This document shows positions 26,150 through 35,428 of a DNA stretch of 64,000 nt, piece by piece (positions within the stretch are counted from its first letter, which is position 1; each line of letters opens with the position of its first letter). Source of the DNA: Candidatus Competibacter phosphatis (GTDB taxonomy: Bacteria; Pseudomonadota; Gammaproteobacteria; Competibacterales; Competibacteraceae); NCBI RefSeq assembly GCF_012939995.1, contig NZ_SPMZ01000029.1, positions 1 through 64,000 on the forward strand, given 5' to 3'. A model generated the notes under the pieces. It ran no database searches and was not told the DNA's origin. It saw nothing but the letters and a program-made list of their open reading frames with translations. A program made the translations under genes and the position numbers.

Positions 26150-28702
26150 ATGCCTGAAGCTTCTGTCGCCTATCAAGAGGATTCGAATCTGGCCGACAAC
26201 AGCCCGCTGCTGGGTGACTACCCGGTCGCCGAGTCCGGCTACGACGAAATGTTCGCGGCACCCGGCCTGTTGCGCCCTCATTGGGGCGATATGGCGCGGG
26301 CCTTGGAGGGGATCGGTGGCGTGGAGCTGGAGCGCCAGCAGTCCGAAATCCAACGTCTGCTGCAATCGGACGGGGTGACCTACAATACCTACAACGATCC
26401 GCGCGGTTCGTTGCGGCATTGGCTGGTCGACCCCATTCCGTTGCTGATGACCGGCGAGGAATGGAACGTGTTGGCAGCCGGGTTGGAGCAGCGTTCGCGG
26501 CTGTTGAACGCCCTGCTGGCCGATCTTTACGGCCGACGATTGGCGATTCGTCAGGGGTGGCTACCGCCGGAGTTGATCTATGCTCACCCTGGCTTTTTGC
26601 CGTCCTGCCATCAATCGCTGCCGCCGGGTTGCCGCTGGCTGACCTTTCACGGTGTGGACCTGGCCCGCGGGCCGGACGGCACGTTTCGGATCCACGGCGA
26701 CCGTGCCCAATCGCCGTCCGGCGCCGGCTATACGCTGGAAAACCGGGTCATTCTGGCGCGGGCCCTGCCGATGCTGTACCGCGACGCGCCCTTGCGCCGG
26801 CTGGCCAGTTTTCTGGAAACCGAGCGAGCCACGCTGGCGGGCATGGCGCGCCACAACCCCGACAGCCCGCATGTCGTACTGCTGACGCCCGGTCCCAACA
26901 GCCCGGTCTATTTCGAACATGCCTATTTGGCCAACTATCTGTCGCTCAGCTTGGTCGAGGGCGAGGATCTGGTGGTGCGCGACGGCCGAGTCTGGCTGAA
27001 AACCCTCGGTGGGTTGCGGCCGGTGGATGTGATCCTGCGGCGGGTATCGGACGTTTTCTGCGACCCACTGGAGCTGCGCGGCGATTCCCTGTTGGGCATC
27101 CCCGGACTGCTACAAGCAGTGCGCGGCGGTCATGTCGCGCTGGCCAATGCCCTCGGTAGCGGCCTCATCGAAAACCCTGGACTGGCCGCTTTCCTGCCGA
27201 TGCTGTGCCGGCATCTGCTGGGCGAGGATCTCAAACTGCCATCCTCGGCCACCTGGTGGTGCGGCGACCCGGCCGAACGCGGTTACGTATTGGCGAATCT
27301 GGACCGCCTGGTGGTGCGCTCGATCCTGGCGGACGGGCCGTGCTGGGACGGCAGTCAGCTCGACGCAGCGGCCCGCGCGGAGCTGGTCGGGCGAATTCAC
27401 GCCAACCCCTATCGCTTTGTCGGTCAGGAGCCGCTGCCGCTGTCCACCGCGCCGGTGCTGGAAGAGGGCCGACTGACGCCGCGACCGGTGATCCTGCGCG
27501 GTTTCGTGGTCGCCGACGGCGACGGTTATCGCGTCATGCCCGGCGGATTGGCCCGAGTCTCGTCCGGCCTGGATACGCTGCAAGCTTCGCTGCAAAACGG
27601 CGGTATCAGCAAGGACTGGTGGGTGCTGGCGCCGACGCCTCAGCGTCATGTCAGCTTGTTGAGGCAGTCCTACGGCCCGATCGTGGTGACTCGCGATGGC
27701 AGCGATCTGCCCAGCCGGGTTGCCGATGACCTGTACTGGATGGGGCGCTACCTCGAACGGCTCGACAGCACCGCGCGGTTGCTGCGCGAAGCATTCGGGC
27801 GGCTGCTGGAATGGGAGCAGGACAATACCGACGAGCGCTGTTTGGACGACCTGCTCGACGCCCTGGAGATCCCGGTGCCGCCGGTGGCGGAATCGCCGCG
27901 CGCGCGGTTCTTCACACTGCGCCAGGAACTACTCGACCTGATCGCCGATTCGGAGCACCCCAGCAGCATGCAGGCGCTGTTCGATGGCTTGCTGCGAACC
28001 GGCCGCGCGGTACGCAACCATCTGGGCGACGATAGTTGGCGCTTGTTGAATCGTTTGCAGCAAAGCATCCAGGAGCCGCCCAAAAGCTTGGGTGCCCGCC
28101 AAGCGCGGGAGCTGCTGGAAGAAGATCTGATGCTGATGGCGGCGTTTTCCGGGCTCAGCAATGAAACCATGCCTCATCATCAAGGTTGGCTGTTCTTCGA
28201 CATCGGCCGCCATCTGGAGCGAGTGCTGCATACCTTGGATCTGTTCAAGCTGGCGTTCATCACCGCCCGCAATCCAGGACTGCCGCTGTGGGAGGTCGTG
28301 CTCACCTTGACCGATAACCTGACCGCCTATCGCCGTCGCTATCGTTCCGCGCTGCATCCGACCGCGATCATCGACCTCCTGTTGTTCGATGAAGACAACC
28401 CCCGGTCGGTTGGCTATCAGTTGCGACGGCTGCAACGCAACATCGGTCGGCTGCACCGGTCGGTCAGCTCCACCTACCGCAACGCCGAGGAACGCTTGAT
28501 TCTGGAAGCCTTCACCACCTTGCAGCTTGCCGATATCGAAGCCTTGGCCACGTTGTCCCACGACAGCACCCGCTCCAGCACCGAGCTGAGCCGCTTGCTG
28601 GACGCGCTGCACACACCATTGTCGAACCTGTCCGACGCCCTGACCCACAGCCATTTCAGCCACGCCGAAGTTCCCCGACAACTGATCACCATGCAGCCGT
28701 GA
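26150..28702 (+). CDS. circularly permuted ATP-grasp protein fused to alpha-E domain
   Basis: An 850-residue fusion. The N-terminal ~480 residues are a circularly permuted ATP-grasp (type 2, DUF404/DUF407-like) ligase, with YNTYNDPRGSLRHWLVDPIP, HPGFLPSCHQ and RFVGQEPLPLSTAPVLE. The C-terminal ~330 residues are an alpha-E (DUF403) helical domain beginning SRVADDLYWMGRYLERLDST. The ATG at 26150 precedes the conserved part. Such proteins occur with transglutaminase-like partners and are suspected to make or modify a peptide. The next gene is just such a partner and overlaps it by 4 nt (GTGA). Confidence 0.88.
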   Translation: MPEASVAYQEDSNLADNSPLLGDYPVAESGYDEMFAAPGLLRPHWGDMARALEGIGGVELERQQSEIQRLLQSDGVTYNTYNDPRGSLRHWLVDPIPLLMTGEEWNVLAAGLEQRSRLLNALLADLYGRRLAIRQGWLPPELIYAHPGFLPSCHQSLPPGCRWLTFHGVDLARGPDGTFRIHGDRAQSPSGAGYTLENRVILARALPMLYRDAPLRRLASFLETERATLAGMARHNPDSPHVVLLTPGPNSPVYFEHAYLANYLSLSLVEGEDLVVRDGRVWLKTLGGLRPVDVILRRVSDVFCDPLELRGDSLLGIPGLLQAVRGGHVALANALGSGLIENPGLAAFLPMLCRHLLGEDLKLPSSATWWCGDPAERGYVLANLDRLVVRSILADGPCWDGSQLDAAARAELVGRIHANPYRFVGQEPLPLSTAPVLEEGRLTPRPVILRGFVVADGDGYRVMPGGLARVSSGLDTLQASLQNGGISKDWWVLAPTPQRHVSLLRQSYGPIVVTRDGSDLPSRVADDLYWMGRYLERLDSTARLLREAFGRLLEWEQDNTDERCLDDLLDALEIPVPPVAESPRARFFTLRQELLDLIADSEHPSSMQALFDGLLRTGRAVRNHLGDDSWRLLNRLQQSIQEPPKSLGARQARELLEEDLMLMAAFSGLSNETMPHHQGWLFFDIGRHLERVLHTLDLFKLAFITARNPGLPLWEVVLTLTDNLTAYRRRYRSALHPTAIIDLLLFDEDNPRSVGYQLRRLQRNIGRLHRSVSSTYRNAEERLILEAFTTLQLADIEALATLSHDSTRSSTELSRLLDALHTPLSNLSDALTHSHFSHAEVPRQLITMQP

Positions 28703-29604
28703 AGTACACCATCACTCATCGTACGCTCTACCATTACAGCAGTGGTGTCGCCCTGTGTCACAACCAGGCGTGGTTGCTGCCACGGGAAGCGAGCTGGCAG
28801 CGTTGCCGTCCCAGCCGCATCACCATCCAGCCGCGACCGGCGTTGTCCGTCGAGCGGCAGGATTTTTTCGGCAATCGGGTGCTGTATTTTGCGATCCAGG
28901 ACATTCATCAGCGTCTTGAAGTCACTCTTGCCACCGAGGTCCAGGTACTGGATGCGCGGCCATTCGGTCCGTCCAGCCCATCCATGGCCTGGGAACAGGC
29001 TGGCAAGATGCTGCGGGAAGATCCGGACCCCGAAATCATCGAGGCCCGGTTGTTCGTGCTGGATTCGCCGTTCGTGGGCTTGCATCCAAGCTTTCGCGCA
29101 TACGCCGAACCCAGCTTTCCACCGGGGCGGCCGCTGTTGAACGCCGTGGCGGATCTGAACCGGCGCATCAATCGGGAATTTACTTACGACCCGCACTTCA
29201 CGACAACGGCGACTCCGTTGGGTGAAGTCCTGAGCGAGCGACGCGGAGTCTGCCAGGATTTTGCCCATCTGGGGATCGCCTGCCTGCGGGCGCTGGGTTT
29301 GGCGGCGCGCTACGTCAGCGGCTATTTGGAAACCATACCGCCACCGGGTCAGCCGCGGCTAGTCGGCGCCGATGCATCGCACGCTTGGCTGGCGGTCTAC
29401 GTTCCGGGCACCGGCTGGGCGGAGTTCGATCCGACCAACGACTGCATGCCGGGAGAACGGCACGTCACCTTGGCCTGGGGTCGGGATTACGGCGATGTCG
29501 CGCCGCTCACCGGGGTGATGACCGGCGGCGGCTCGCACTCGCTGGAAGTGTCGGTGGACGTGGAGCCGCATGCGGAGCCGGTATCGAAAGGCGGACAAGG
29601 ATAG
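28699..29604 (+). CDS. transglutaminase-like family protein
   Basis: A 301-residue cysteine-protease-fold protein starting at a GTG that overlaps the previous stop. An N-terminal bacterial-transglutaminase N domain (KYTITHRTLYHYSSGVALCH) precedes the core with the Cys-His-Asp set: C in SERRGVCQDFAHL, H in GADASHAWLAVYVPG and D in EFDPTND. It forms a translationally coupled pair with the ATP-grasp/alpha-E protein. Function in the pair is not established; a peptidase or amide-ligase role is assumed from the family. Confidence 0.88.
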   Translation: MKYTITHRTLYHYSSGVALCHNQAWLLPREASWQRCRPSRITIQPRPALSVERQDFFGNRVLYFAIQDIHQRLEVTLATEVQVLDARPFGPSSPSMAWEQAGKMLREDPDPEIIEARLFVLDSPFVGLHPSFRAYAEPSFPPGRPLLNAVADLNRRINREFTYDPHFTTTATPLGEVLSERRGVCQDFAHLGIACLRALGLAARYVSGYLETIPPPGQPRLVGADASHAWLAVYVPGTGWAEFDPTNDCMPGERHVTLAWGRDYGDVAPLTGVMTGGGSHSLEVSVDVEPHAEPVSKGGQG

Positions 29605-29614
29605 GCGAATTCCG

Positions 29615-30052
29615 TCAAATCCGCACCGCCAGCACGTCGCAGGGCGCACCGTGCAGCACGGCGTTGGCGGTCGATCCCAGCAGCAGCGCCAAACCGTGGC
29701 GTCCGTGGCTACCCACCACGATCAGGTCGACGCCGTGCGCCCGAGCGGCGTCGAGAATCCCTTCCTTGGTGGAAGGAGCGCTGACCACCCATTGTTCGGC
29801 ATCTTCCGTTCCCAGGCGGTGCGCCATTTCGTCGAGCGTCTTCCGTGCCTCTCCCAACAGCGCCTCGTCGGGTAAATCCGGCAATACCGGCAGCAGTTCG
29901 TAGCCGCCGCCCAGGCTGATATTCACATCCTCGATCACATGGATCAGGCTCAGTCGCGCGCCATACTTGTGGGCGATGTCCTTGGCGCGCTCGCCGACCC
30001 GCAATGCTTCGTCGGCAAAGTCGGCGGCAAATAAAATGTGTTGGTAAGCCAT
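29615..30052 (-). CDS. universal stress protein UspA family
   Basis: A 145-residue UspA-fold protein starting at ATG 30052 with MAYQHILFAADFADEA. The ATP-binding motif GSHGRHGLALLLGSTA near the C-terminus follows the G-2x-G-9x-G(S/T) pattern. It likely binds ATP and helps survive stress or growth arrest. It sits alone, convergent to the transglutaminase gene 10 nt away. Confidence 0.9.
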   Translation of the reverse strand: MAYQHILFAADFADEALRVGERAKDIAHKYGARLSLIHVIEDVNISLGGGYELLPVLPDLPDEALLGEARKTLDEMAHRLGTEDAEQWVVSAPSTKEGILDAARAHGVDLIVVGSHGRHGLALLLGSTANAVLHGAPCDVLAVRI

Positions 30053-30128
30053 CTCGCTTTCTCCCGAGTCATTCACCCAATGGATTCGAACCGGTATGCC
30101 ACGCGGACCCGATGGTGGAACCTGGATT

Positions 30129-30635
30129 TCATTGCGCCATCGCATCCAACAGTGCTCGCAGAAACTCGTGGGTTTGCTGACGGGCCGGGTCATTCGGCGG
30201 CAGCCGTTCCCATGCCTCGCGCAGGGCGCCCACCCCAAGCCGCACCTGCACCAGACCGAGATTATGCAGGGTCCGCGCATCGTCGCGGCGACGTAGCGCC
30301 TCCCGGTAGGCGCGCTCCGCCATATCCAGTCGTCCCTGTTCGGCGTAGAGATTGCCCAACTGGAACCAGGGTCCGGCATCTTGTGGTTGCAGGCGGGCCA
30401 ATTGCAGATAATACCCTTCCGCCACGTCCCAGCGCCCGGTTGCGTAGGCTTGCCGCGCGCGTTCCTCGATGAAATCCGCACTCGGCGACGGCGCGGGTGG
30501 CGCGTTCGACGGCACCGCCCGATCGTCTGGCGAGCGCGACACAGGGGCTTCCAGGCTGGTTGATGTGCCTTGCATGGTGGCGCAACCGGCCAAAACCATG
30601 CAGTAGGCCACGATCAACGCAATCCGGCATGGCAT
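30129..30635 (-). CDS. TPR-repeat lipoprotein
   Basis: A 168-residue protein started at ATG 30635, which gives a lipoprotein signal with lipobox VLAGC (MPCRIALIVAYCMVLAGC). After a Pro/Ser/Ala-rich linker come two or three tetratricopeptide repeats (ARQAYATGRWDVAEGYYLQL; GNLYAEQGRLDMAERAYREA). It is probably a protein-protein adaptor anchored in the outer or inner membrane. It is divergent from bepA with 102 nt between their starts, so the two may be coregulated. Confidence 0.8.
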   Translation of the reverse strand: MPCRIALIVAYCMVLAGCATMQGTSTSLEAPVSRSPDDRAVPSNAPPAPSPSADFIEERARQAYATGRWDVAEGYYLQLARLQPQDAGPWFQLGNLYAEQGRLDMAERAYREALRRRDDARTLHNLGLVQVRLGVGALREAWERLPPNDPARQQTHEFLRALLDAMAQ

Positions 30636-30737
30636 TTGGGCGAACCTCTCTGGCGAGCGGCGTATTAGGAACGATTTTGTGGAACGAGCCGCGTGTTCCC
30701 AAGTCTTATTGGAAATTCTTCGCCAGTCAAAAACTCC

Positions 30738-32213
30738 ATGTCCCATCGTTTGCTTCCCCTGATCTTGAGTCTGTCGCTGAGCGCTTCATTGGCGTCGGCG
30801 GGCGCGCAATCCATCCTGTTGCCGGATATGGGCGATCCCTCGCGGATCTATTTCGGTGCCGACGACGAGCAGCAAATGGGTCTGCAAATCATGCGGCAGC
30901 TTCGCGCGCGCGGGGCGGTGCTGGACGATGTGCAGTTGAACGAGTACCTCGATTCCGTGGGTCAGAGCATCGTGACCTACGCCGATCAGAACGGCGTGCC
31001 GTTCACGTTTTTCCTGGTCCGCGACCCCGGCATCAATGCGTTTGCCCTGCCTCACAATTTCATCGGCATCAATACCGGCTTGTTGTTGGCCACGCAACGG
31101 GAGGACGAACTGGCGGGGGTCATCGCCCACGAAATCGCTCACGTCTCGCAGAAGCATATCGTTCGCGCCATTGCCGACATGAAGCGGCTGACATTACCCT
31201 TGGCGGCGGCGATGGTGGCCTCGGCGGCGCTGGCGGCGGCCAGTGGCCAAGCCGGTCAAGCGGCCATGGTGGGGACCATGGCGGCCAGCGCCCAGCATCA
31301 GATCAGCTTCACTCGCGCCAACGAACAGGAAGCGGACCGCATCGGCATGCAACTGCTGGCCAAGGCCGGTTTCGATCCTCGGGGCATGAGCGATTTCTTT
31401 ACCAAACTGGAGCGCATGTCCAGCGGCGAGGCTCGCAACCAAGTTCCCGAAATGTTGCTGACGCACCCACGCCCGGAGAATCGCGTCGCCGATACCCAGG
31501 ATCGAATCGAGATCCCACCGCTGCGGCGCGTCACTCCCCGCGATCGCCAAGCCTACGCGCTCGCCAAGGCTCGGGCACAGGTGCTGGCGACCGAGGATAC
31601 CCATACTCTTATCAGGGAGTTGGAAACCCTGCTGGCCAGGGGCGATGCATCCGACCAAACCGCCACGCGCTATGCCTACGCGCTGGCCCTGCGTCAGGCT
31701 GGCCGTTATGACGAGGCCCGACAACAGGTGGCACGCCTGGTCAGCGGCGATCCCGATCGGCTGGCCTTCCGCATCGAGGCGGCGGAAATCGCGCTGGCCC
31801 AGGGCGATCGGCAACAAGCCTGGCGACTGTTCGAGGAGGCCCGCAAGCTCTATCCAGATGATTTTACCCTGGCCATGCACTACGGTCGCGCGCTGGCCAC
31901 TCAGGGCGATTCGAAGTTGGCGATGCGTTTGCTGCAACCACACCTGCGCCGTCACCCCAACGATCCCCTGCTGTATGCAAGCTACGCCCAAGCGGCGCAG
32001 CGGGCGGGCGACATGGCGGCGACCTATGCCACCATGGCGGAATATCATTATCTGAACGGCGAATTGCTGCCCGCCATCGAGCAATTGGAACTCGGTCTTC
32101 GGAATCCCGGCCTGTCGCCGAACCGGGAAGCCCAGTTGCGCGCCCGGCTCAAGCAGTTCAAGGCGGAAGCCATCGCCCTGGATTTACCGATCCCCAAACG
32201 GGCTTCGCCCTGA
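30738..32213 (+). CDS. BepA-like M48 metalloprotease/chaperone with TPR domain
   Basis: A 491-residue periplasmic protein. The signal peptide is residues 1-23. The M48 zinc motif is H131-E132-x-x-H135 (GVIAHEIAHVSQKH), with the third ligand in RANEQEADRIGMQLL. TPR repeats fill the part from about 290 on. This is the BepA (YfgC) layout; BepA degrades or helps assemble outer-membrane LptD and BAM substrates. Start is ATG 30738, directly at the signal peptide. Confidence 0.9.
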   Translation: MSHRLLPLILSLSLSASLASAGAQSILLPDMGDPSRIYFGADDEQQMGLQIMRQLRARGAVLDDVQLNEYLDSVGQSIVTYADQNGVPFTFFLVRDPGINAFALPHNFIGINTGLLLATQREDELAGVIAHEIAHVSQKHIVRAIADMKRLTLPLAAAMVASAALAAASGQAGQAAMVGTMAASAQHQISFTRANEQEADRIGMQLLAKAGFDPRGMSDFFTKLERMSSGEARNQVPEMLLTHPRPENRVADTQDRIEIPPLRRVTPRDRQAYALAKARAQVLATEDTHTLIRELETLLARGDASDQTATRYAYALALRQAGRYDEARQQVARLVSGDPDRLAFRIEAAEIALAQGDRQQAWRLFEEARKLYPDDFTLAMHYGRALATQGDSKLAMRLLQPHLRRHPNDPLLYASYAQAAQRAGDMAATYATMAEYHYLNGELLPAIEQLELGLRNPGLSPNREAQLRARLKQFKAEAIALDLPIPKRASP

Positions 32214-32329
32214 ATTGCGGCATGCCGGCAAGTAGCCCGGCCCATGTTACGCCCTGCACCGATCCGATTGACCCACTATACTTAGGTAATATCGACTGAC
32301 ACCATCATCCGAAAAATTTTTTCCTGACC

Positions 32330-32929
32330 ATGACCGATCAAAATTCCACCGCCGAACCAGGCCTGTTCGATGTCGAATTGCTGCTCAAGCAGGCTCGCGC
32401 TTATCTGGCGTTCGGCGAGCAAATCCGTCAGTTCGCCGAACAGTCCCCCGACGCCGGCGCTCAGCCGCCCGACTGGGACACTACGCTGCGCCAGCATTTC
32501 GACCGATTCAAGGCGGCGGTCGCCCAATCGACCGAGGATTCGAACGCTGATCCCGATCTGGCCCGTCTGTGGACGCTGACCCTGGAAAGCTGGCAACAAG
32601 CCGCCTCGTCCTTGGGTGTTTCCGCCATCGCTCCTCGCGCCGACCAGAGTGCCGATGGCTGGCGGGCCTACCAGCAGGTCCAGGGCGAATATCTCGAATT
32701 ATTGCGGCAGTCGGCGGTGGCTGCGCTGGATCTCATGGAACAACGACTGCGCGAACGCGCGGCTGCCGGCACGGTTGCCGACAGCCTACGCGAGTTGTTC
32801 AACTTGTGGGTGGATTGCAACGAAGAAACCTACGGCCGAATGCTGCGTGGCGCCGAGTACAGCGAACTCAGCGGCCGTCTGCTGAACGCTTTGTTGGGCT
32901 GTTGCGCGCGCGGAGAACCTGCTTCATGA
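32330..32929 (+). CDS. phaE: class III PHA synthase subunit PhaE (short form)
   Basis: A 199-residue protein that is the non-catalytic partner of the class III polyhydroxyalkanoate synthase. The C-terminal signature is clear: FNLWVDCNEETYGRMLRGAE and YSELSGRLLNALL. The protein is helical and acidic. It is much shorter than the ~350-residue PhaE of Allochromatium, with a reduced middle region. Its stop overlaps the phaC ATG by 4 nt, as expected for subunits made in equal amounts. Confidence 0.88.
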   Translation: MTDQNSTAEPGLFDVELLLKQARAYLAFGEQIRQFAEQSPDAGAQPPDWDTTLRQHFDRFKAAVAQSTEDSNADPDLARLWTLTLESWQQAASSLGVSAIAPRADQSADGWRAYQQVQGEYLELLRQSAVAALDLMEQRLRERAAAGTVADSLRELFNLWVDCNEETYGRMLRGAEYSELSGRLLNALLGCCARGEPAS

Positions 32930-33981
32930 TCGGTCTGACATCCGAACGGATTACCGAGGAACTTCGGTCCTTCAGCGCCAAGCTGGCTCAGGGTGGCCAG
33001 ACCCTGCGCGATTTGGGCGAGATCGAGACCGGCGTATCCCCTCGGGAGGCGGTCTATCAGGAAGACAAGTTGACGTTGTATCGCTATCAGCCTCGGGTGG
33101 CGCAACCGCATCCGGTGCCGTTGCTCATCGTCTACGCCCTGGTCAACCGCCCCTATATGATGGATTTGCAGGAAGACCGTTCCATGATTCGCGGTTTGTT
33201 GGATGCTGGTCTGGATGTCTACCTGATCGATTGGGGCTATCCGGACGCCGCCGACCGCGAATTGAGCCTGACGGATTATATCCACCGCTATATCGACCAT
33301 TGCGTGGATGCCCTGCGCGAGCGTTGCGGGCAGGATGCGATCAACCTGCTGGGAGTATGCCAGGGTGGCACCCTCAGCCTGTGCTTTTCGTCGCTCTATC
33401 CGGAGAAGATTCGCAACCTCGTCACCATGGTGACGCCGGTGGATTTCCATACGCCGGACAATCTGTTGACTCACCTGATTCGGCATGTGAACGTGGATTT
33501 GCTGGTGGATACCCTCGGCAACCTGCCGGGCCAGTTGCTGAATTTCACCTTTCTGTCGCTCAGCCCGTTTCGGCTAGCCGGGCAGAAGTACGTGGATTTG
33601 ACCGATATCCTCGACGATGCCCAGGCACTGCGAAATTTTCTGCGGATGGAAAAATGGATTTTCGATAGCCCGGACCAAGCCGGCGCGGCGTTCCGCCAGT
33701 TTGCCAAGGATTTCTTTCAACAGAACAAGCTGATCAAGGGCGAAGTGAATATCGGCGACCGGCGAGTGAATCTGGGGAACATCGTCATGCCGGTGCTGAA
33801 TGTGTATGCCGCTCAGGACCACCTGGTGCCGCCCGCCGCTTCCAAGGCCTTGGCGGAATGCTGTGGCAGTCGGGATTACACGGAGTTTTCCTTCCAGGGT
33901 GGCCACATCGGCATTTACGTCAGCGGCCGTGCCCAACGCGAAGTACCGCCGGCTGTCGCGGCGTGGTTGCTGGCCCGTTAG
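32926..33981 (+). CDS. phaC: class III poly(R)-hydroxyalkanoate synthase catalytic subunit
   Basis: A 351-residue alpha/beta hydrolase that polymerises 3-hydroxyacyl-CoA into PHA on granule surfaces. The lipase-like box GVCQGG has the nucleophile C145; the Asp is in NVYAAQDHLVPP and the His in FQGGHIGIYVSG, the full triad. Length matches class III PhaC (~355). The start ATG at 32926 overlaps phaE. A PhaR regulator and phaBA genes lie just downstream on the other strand. Confidence 0.96.
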   Translation: MIGLTSERITEELRSFSAKLAQGGQTLRDLGEIETGVSPREAVYQEDKLTLYRYQPRVAQPHPVPLLIVYALVNRPYMMDLQEDRSMIRGLLDAGLDVYLIDWGYPDAADRELSLTDYIHRYIDHCVDALRERCGQDAINLLGVCQGGTLSLCFSSLYPEKIRNLVTMVTPVDFHTPDNLLTHLIRHVNVDLLVDTLGNLPGQLLNFTFLSLSPFRLAGQKYVDLTDILDDAQALRNFLRMEKWIFDSPDQAGAAFRQFAKDFFQQNKLIKGEVNIGDRRVNLGNIVMPVLNVYAAQDHLVPPAASKALAECCGSRDYTEFSFQGGHIGIYVSGRAQREVPPAVAAWLLAR

Positions 33982-34025
33982 AGGAACTCCGCCAGTCACG
34001 TACGGCGTTCGATTCGGAAGGAAGA

Positions 34026-34589
34026 TCAGTCTTTGTGGTCTTTCCGCGCTTTCCTGGGCTTTTCTTGCGCGCTGGTTGTTGCAGCCGAGCTGTCGGCTTG
34101 GGCGACTTGCTGGGAGAGGGGAGCCAATTCGCTGACCGTTTCCGGCGGGATATAGGGTTTCTGGAATCGATCGTTGACGCTTTTCCACAACGAGAGGTTG
34201 TGTTCCACCAGCTCGGTGATCATCGCCAGCGGATTCTTGCCGATAAGTGTGCGCATCTGTTCCCGAAACAGGTGCTGCTGGTCCACGAACGCCTGCAAGC
34301 TTTTCTCCAGATAATTGCCCATCATGCCTTGCAGGGTGTCGCCGTAGAAGCGGATGATGTGCGCCAGTACTTCCGCGGTAAAAATCGGATTGCCCTGCTC
34401 TTCCTGTTCGCTGATGATCTGCAACAGAATCCCGCGCGTGATGTCGCTATTGGTGCGAGCGTCGATGACATGGAACTCGGCGCGTTCCAGCACCAGTTGC
34501 TTGACATCCTCAAGGGTGATGTAGCTGCTGATAGCCGTATCGTAGAGCCGACGATTCGGGTATTTTTTGATGGTGCGGAGTTCGCTCAT
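34026..34589 (-). CDS. phaR: PHA synthesis repressor PhaR
   Basis: A 187-residue protein with the PhaR N-terminal DNA-binding signature RTIKKYPNRRLYDTAISSYI and the PHA-accumulation regulator repeats (SDITRGILLQIISEQEEQ; AEVLAHIIRFYGDTLQGMM). PhaR senses PHA granules and represses phasin and PHA genes. The ATG at 34589 is favoured because it starts at MSELRTIKKY; the ATG at 34598 would add three residues. A strong terminator separates it from phaB upstream. Confidence 0.93.
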   Translation of the reverse strand: MSELRTIKKYPNRRLYDTAISSYITLEDVKQLVLERAEFHVIDARTNSDITRGILLQIISEQEEQGNPIFTAEVLAHIIRFYGDTLQGMMGNYLEKSLQAFVDQQHLFREQMRTLIGKNPLAMITELVEHNLSLWKSVNDRFQKPYIPPETVSELAPLSQQVAQADSSAATTSAQEKPRKARKDHKD

Positions 34590-34600
34590 GGCGGGCATAT

Positions 34601-34643
34601 AAAAAAAAGCGGCGCGGCGCCGGCCGGAAGGCAAGCGCCGCGC
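34601..34643 (-). terminator. rho-independent terminator after phaB
   Basis: On the minus strand a perfect 9-bp stem GCGCGGCGC / GCGCCGCGC (34635-34643 with 34612-34620), a 14-nt loop, one more G-C rich pair of bases and a run of eight T (A at 34601-34608). It ends phaAB transcription just before phaR. Confidence 0.9.
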
Positions 34644-34653
34644 GGTTCAGGGC

Positions 34654-35397
34654 TCAGCGGAAGTAGAGACCGCCGTTAACGGTGACGTCTTCGCCGGTCA
34701 GGAAACCGCCGTCTTCGGCCGTCATGAACGCGACGGTACGGCCGATTTCGGAAGGTTCGCCCAGACGGCCGACTGGAATGGTCTTGACGATGGACGCCAG
34801 CACATCTTCCCGGATGGCCCGCACCATTTCGGTGCCGATGTAACCGGGCGAGATCGAGTTGACGGTAACGCCTTTCTTGGCGCATTCCTGAGCCAATGAC
34901 TTGGTGAAGCCGTAGACCGCCGCCTTGGTCGCCGAATAGTTGGTCTGGCCGGCTTGGCCCTTGATGCCGTTCACCGACGAGATGTTGACGATGCGGCCCC
35001 AGCCCCGTTCCACCATCTTCCCGTAGACCTGCTTGGTCATGTTGAACATGCTGTTCAGGTTGGTGTTGATGACGGCGATCCACTGTTCCGGGGTCATCTT
35101 GTGGAACATGGCGTCGCGGGTGATGCCGGCGTTGTTGACCAGAATTTCGATCGGGCCGACTTCCGCCTCGATCTTCTTGCAGGTTTCGGCACAGGAATCG
35201 AAATCGGTGACATCGGCCAGATAGACTGGAATGTCGAGGCCTTCGGCCTTGCGATCGGCCTTCCATTTGTCCACGGCTTCCTGGCTGAGGCCGTTGTAGT
35301 CGACCGCGACGGCGCGACGACCTTGCTCGATCAGTGCCTTGCACATGGCCGTGCCCAGACCACCGATACCACCAGTAACGACTGCGACTCGAGACAT
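34654..35397 (-). CDS. phaB: acetoacetyl-CoA reductase
   Basis: A 247-residue short-chain dehydrogenase that reduces acetoacetyl-CoA to (R)-3-hydroxybutyryl-CoA with NADPH. The cofactor loop is TGGIGGLG (residues 8-15), and the catalytic Ser, Tyr and Lys are in NISSVNG and NYSATKAA. The start [10 protein letters not shown] at 35397 is the family's usual beginning. It lies 31 nt after phaA, forming a phaA-phaB unit. Confidence 0.95.
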   Translation of the reverse strand: MSRVAVVTGGIGGLGTAMCKALIEQGRRAVAVDYNGLSQEAVDKWKADRKAEGLDIPVYLADVTDFDSCAETCKKIEAEVGPIEILVNNAGITRDAMFHKMTPEQWIAVINTNLNSMFNMTKQVYGKMVERGWGRIVNISSVNGIKGQAGQTNYSATKAAVYGFTKSLAQECAKKGVTVNSISPGYIGTEMVRAIREDVLASIVKTIPVGRLGEPSEIGRTVAFMTAEDGGFLTGEDVTVNGGLYFR

Positions 35398-35428
35398 TAG
35401 AGACTTCTCCTCGGATTTTTGGTTGGAA

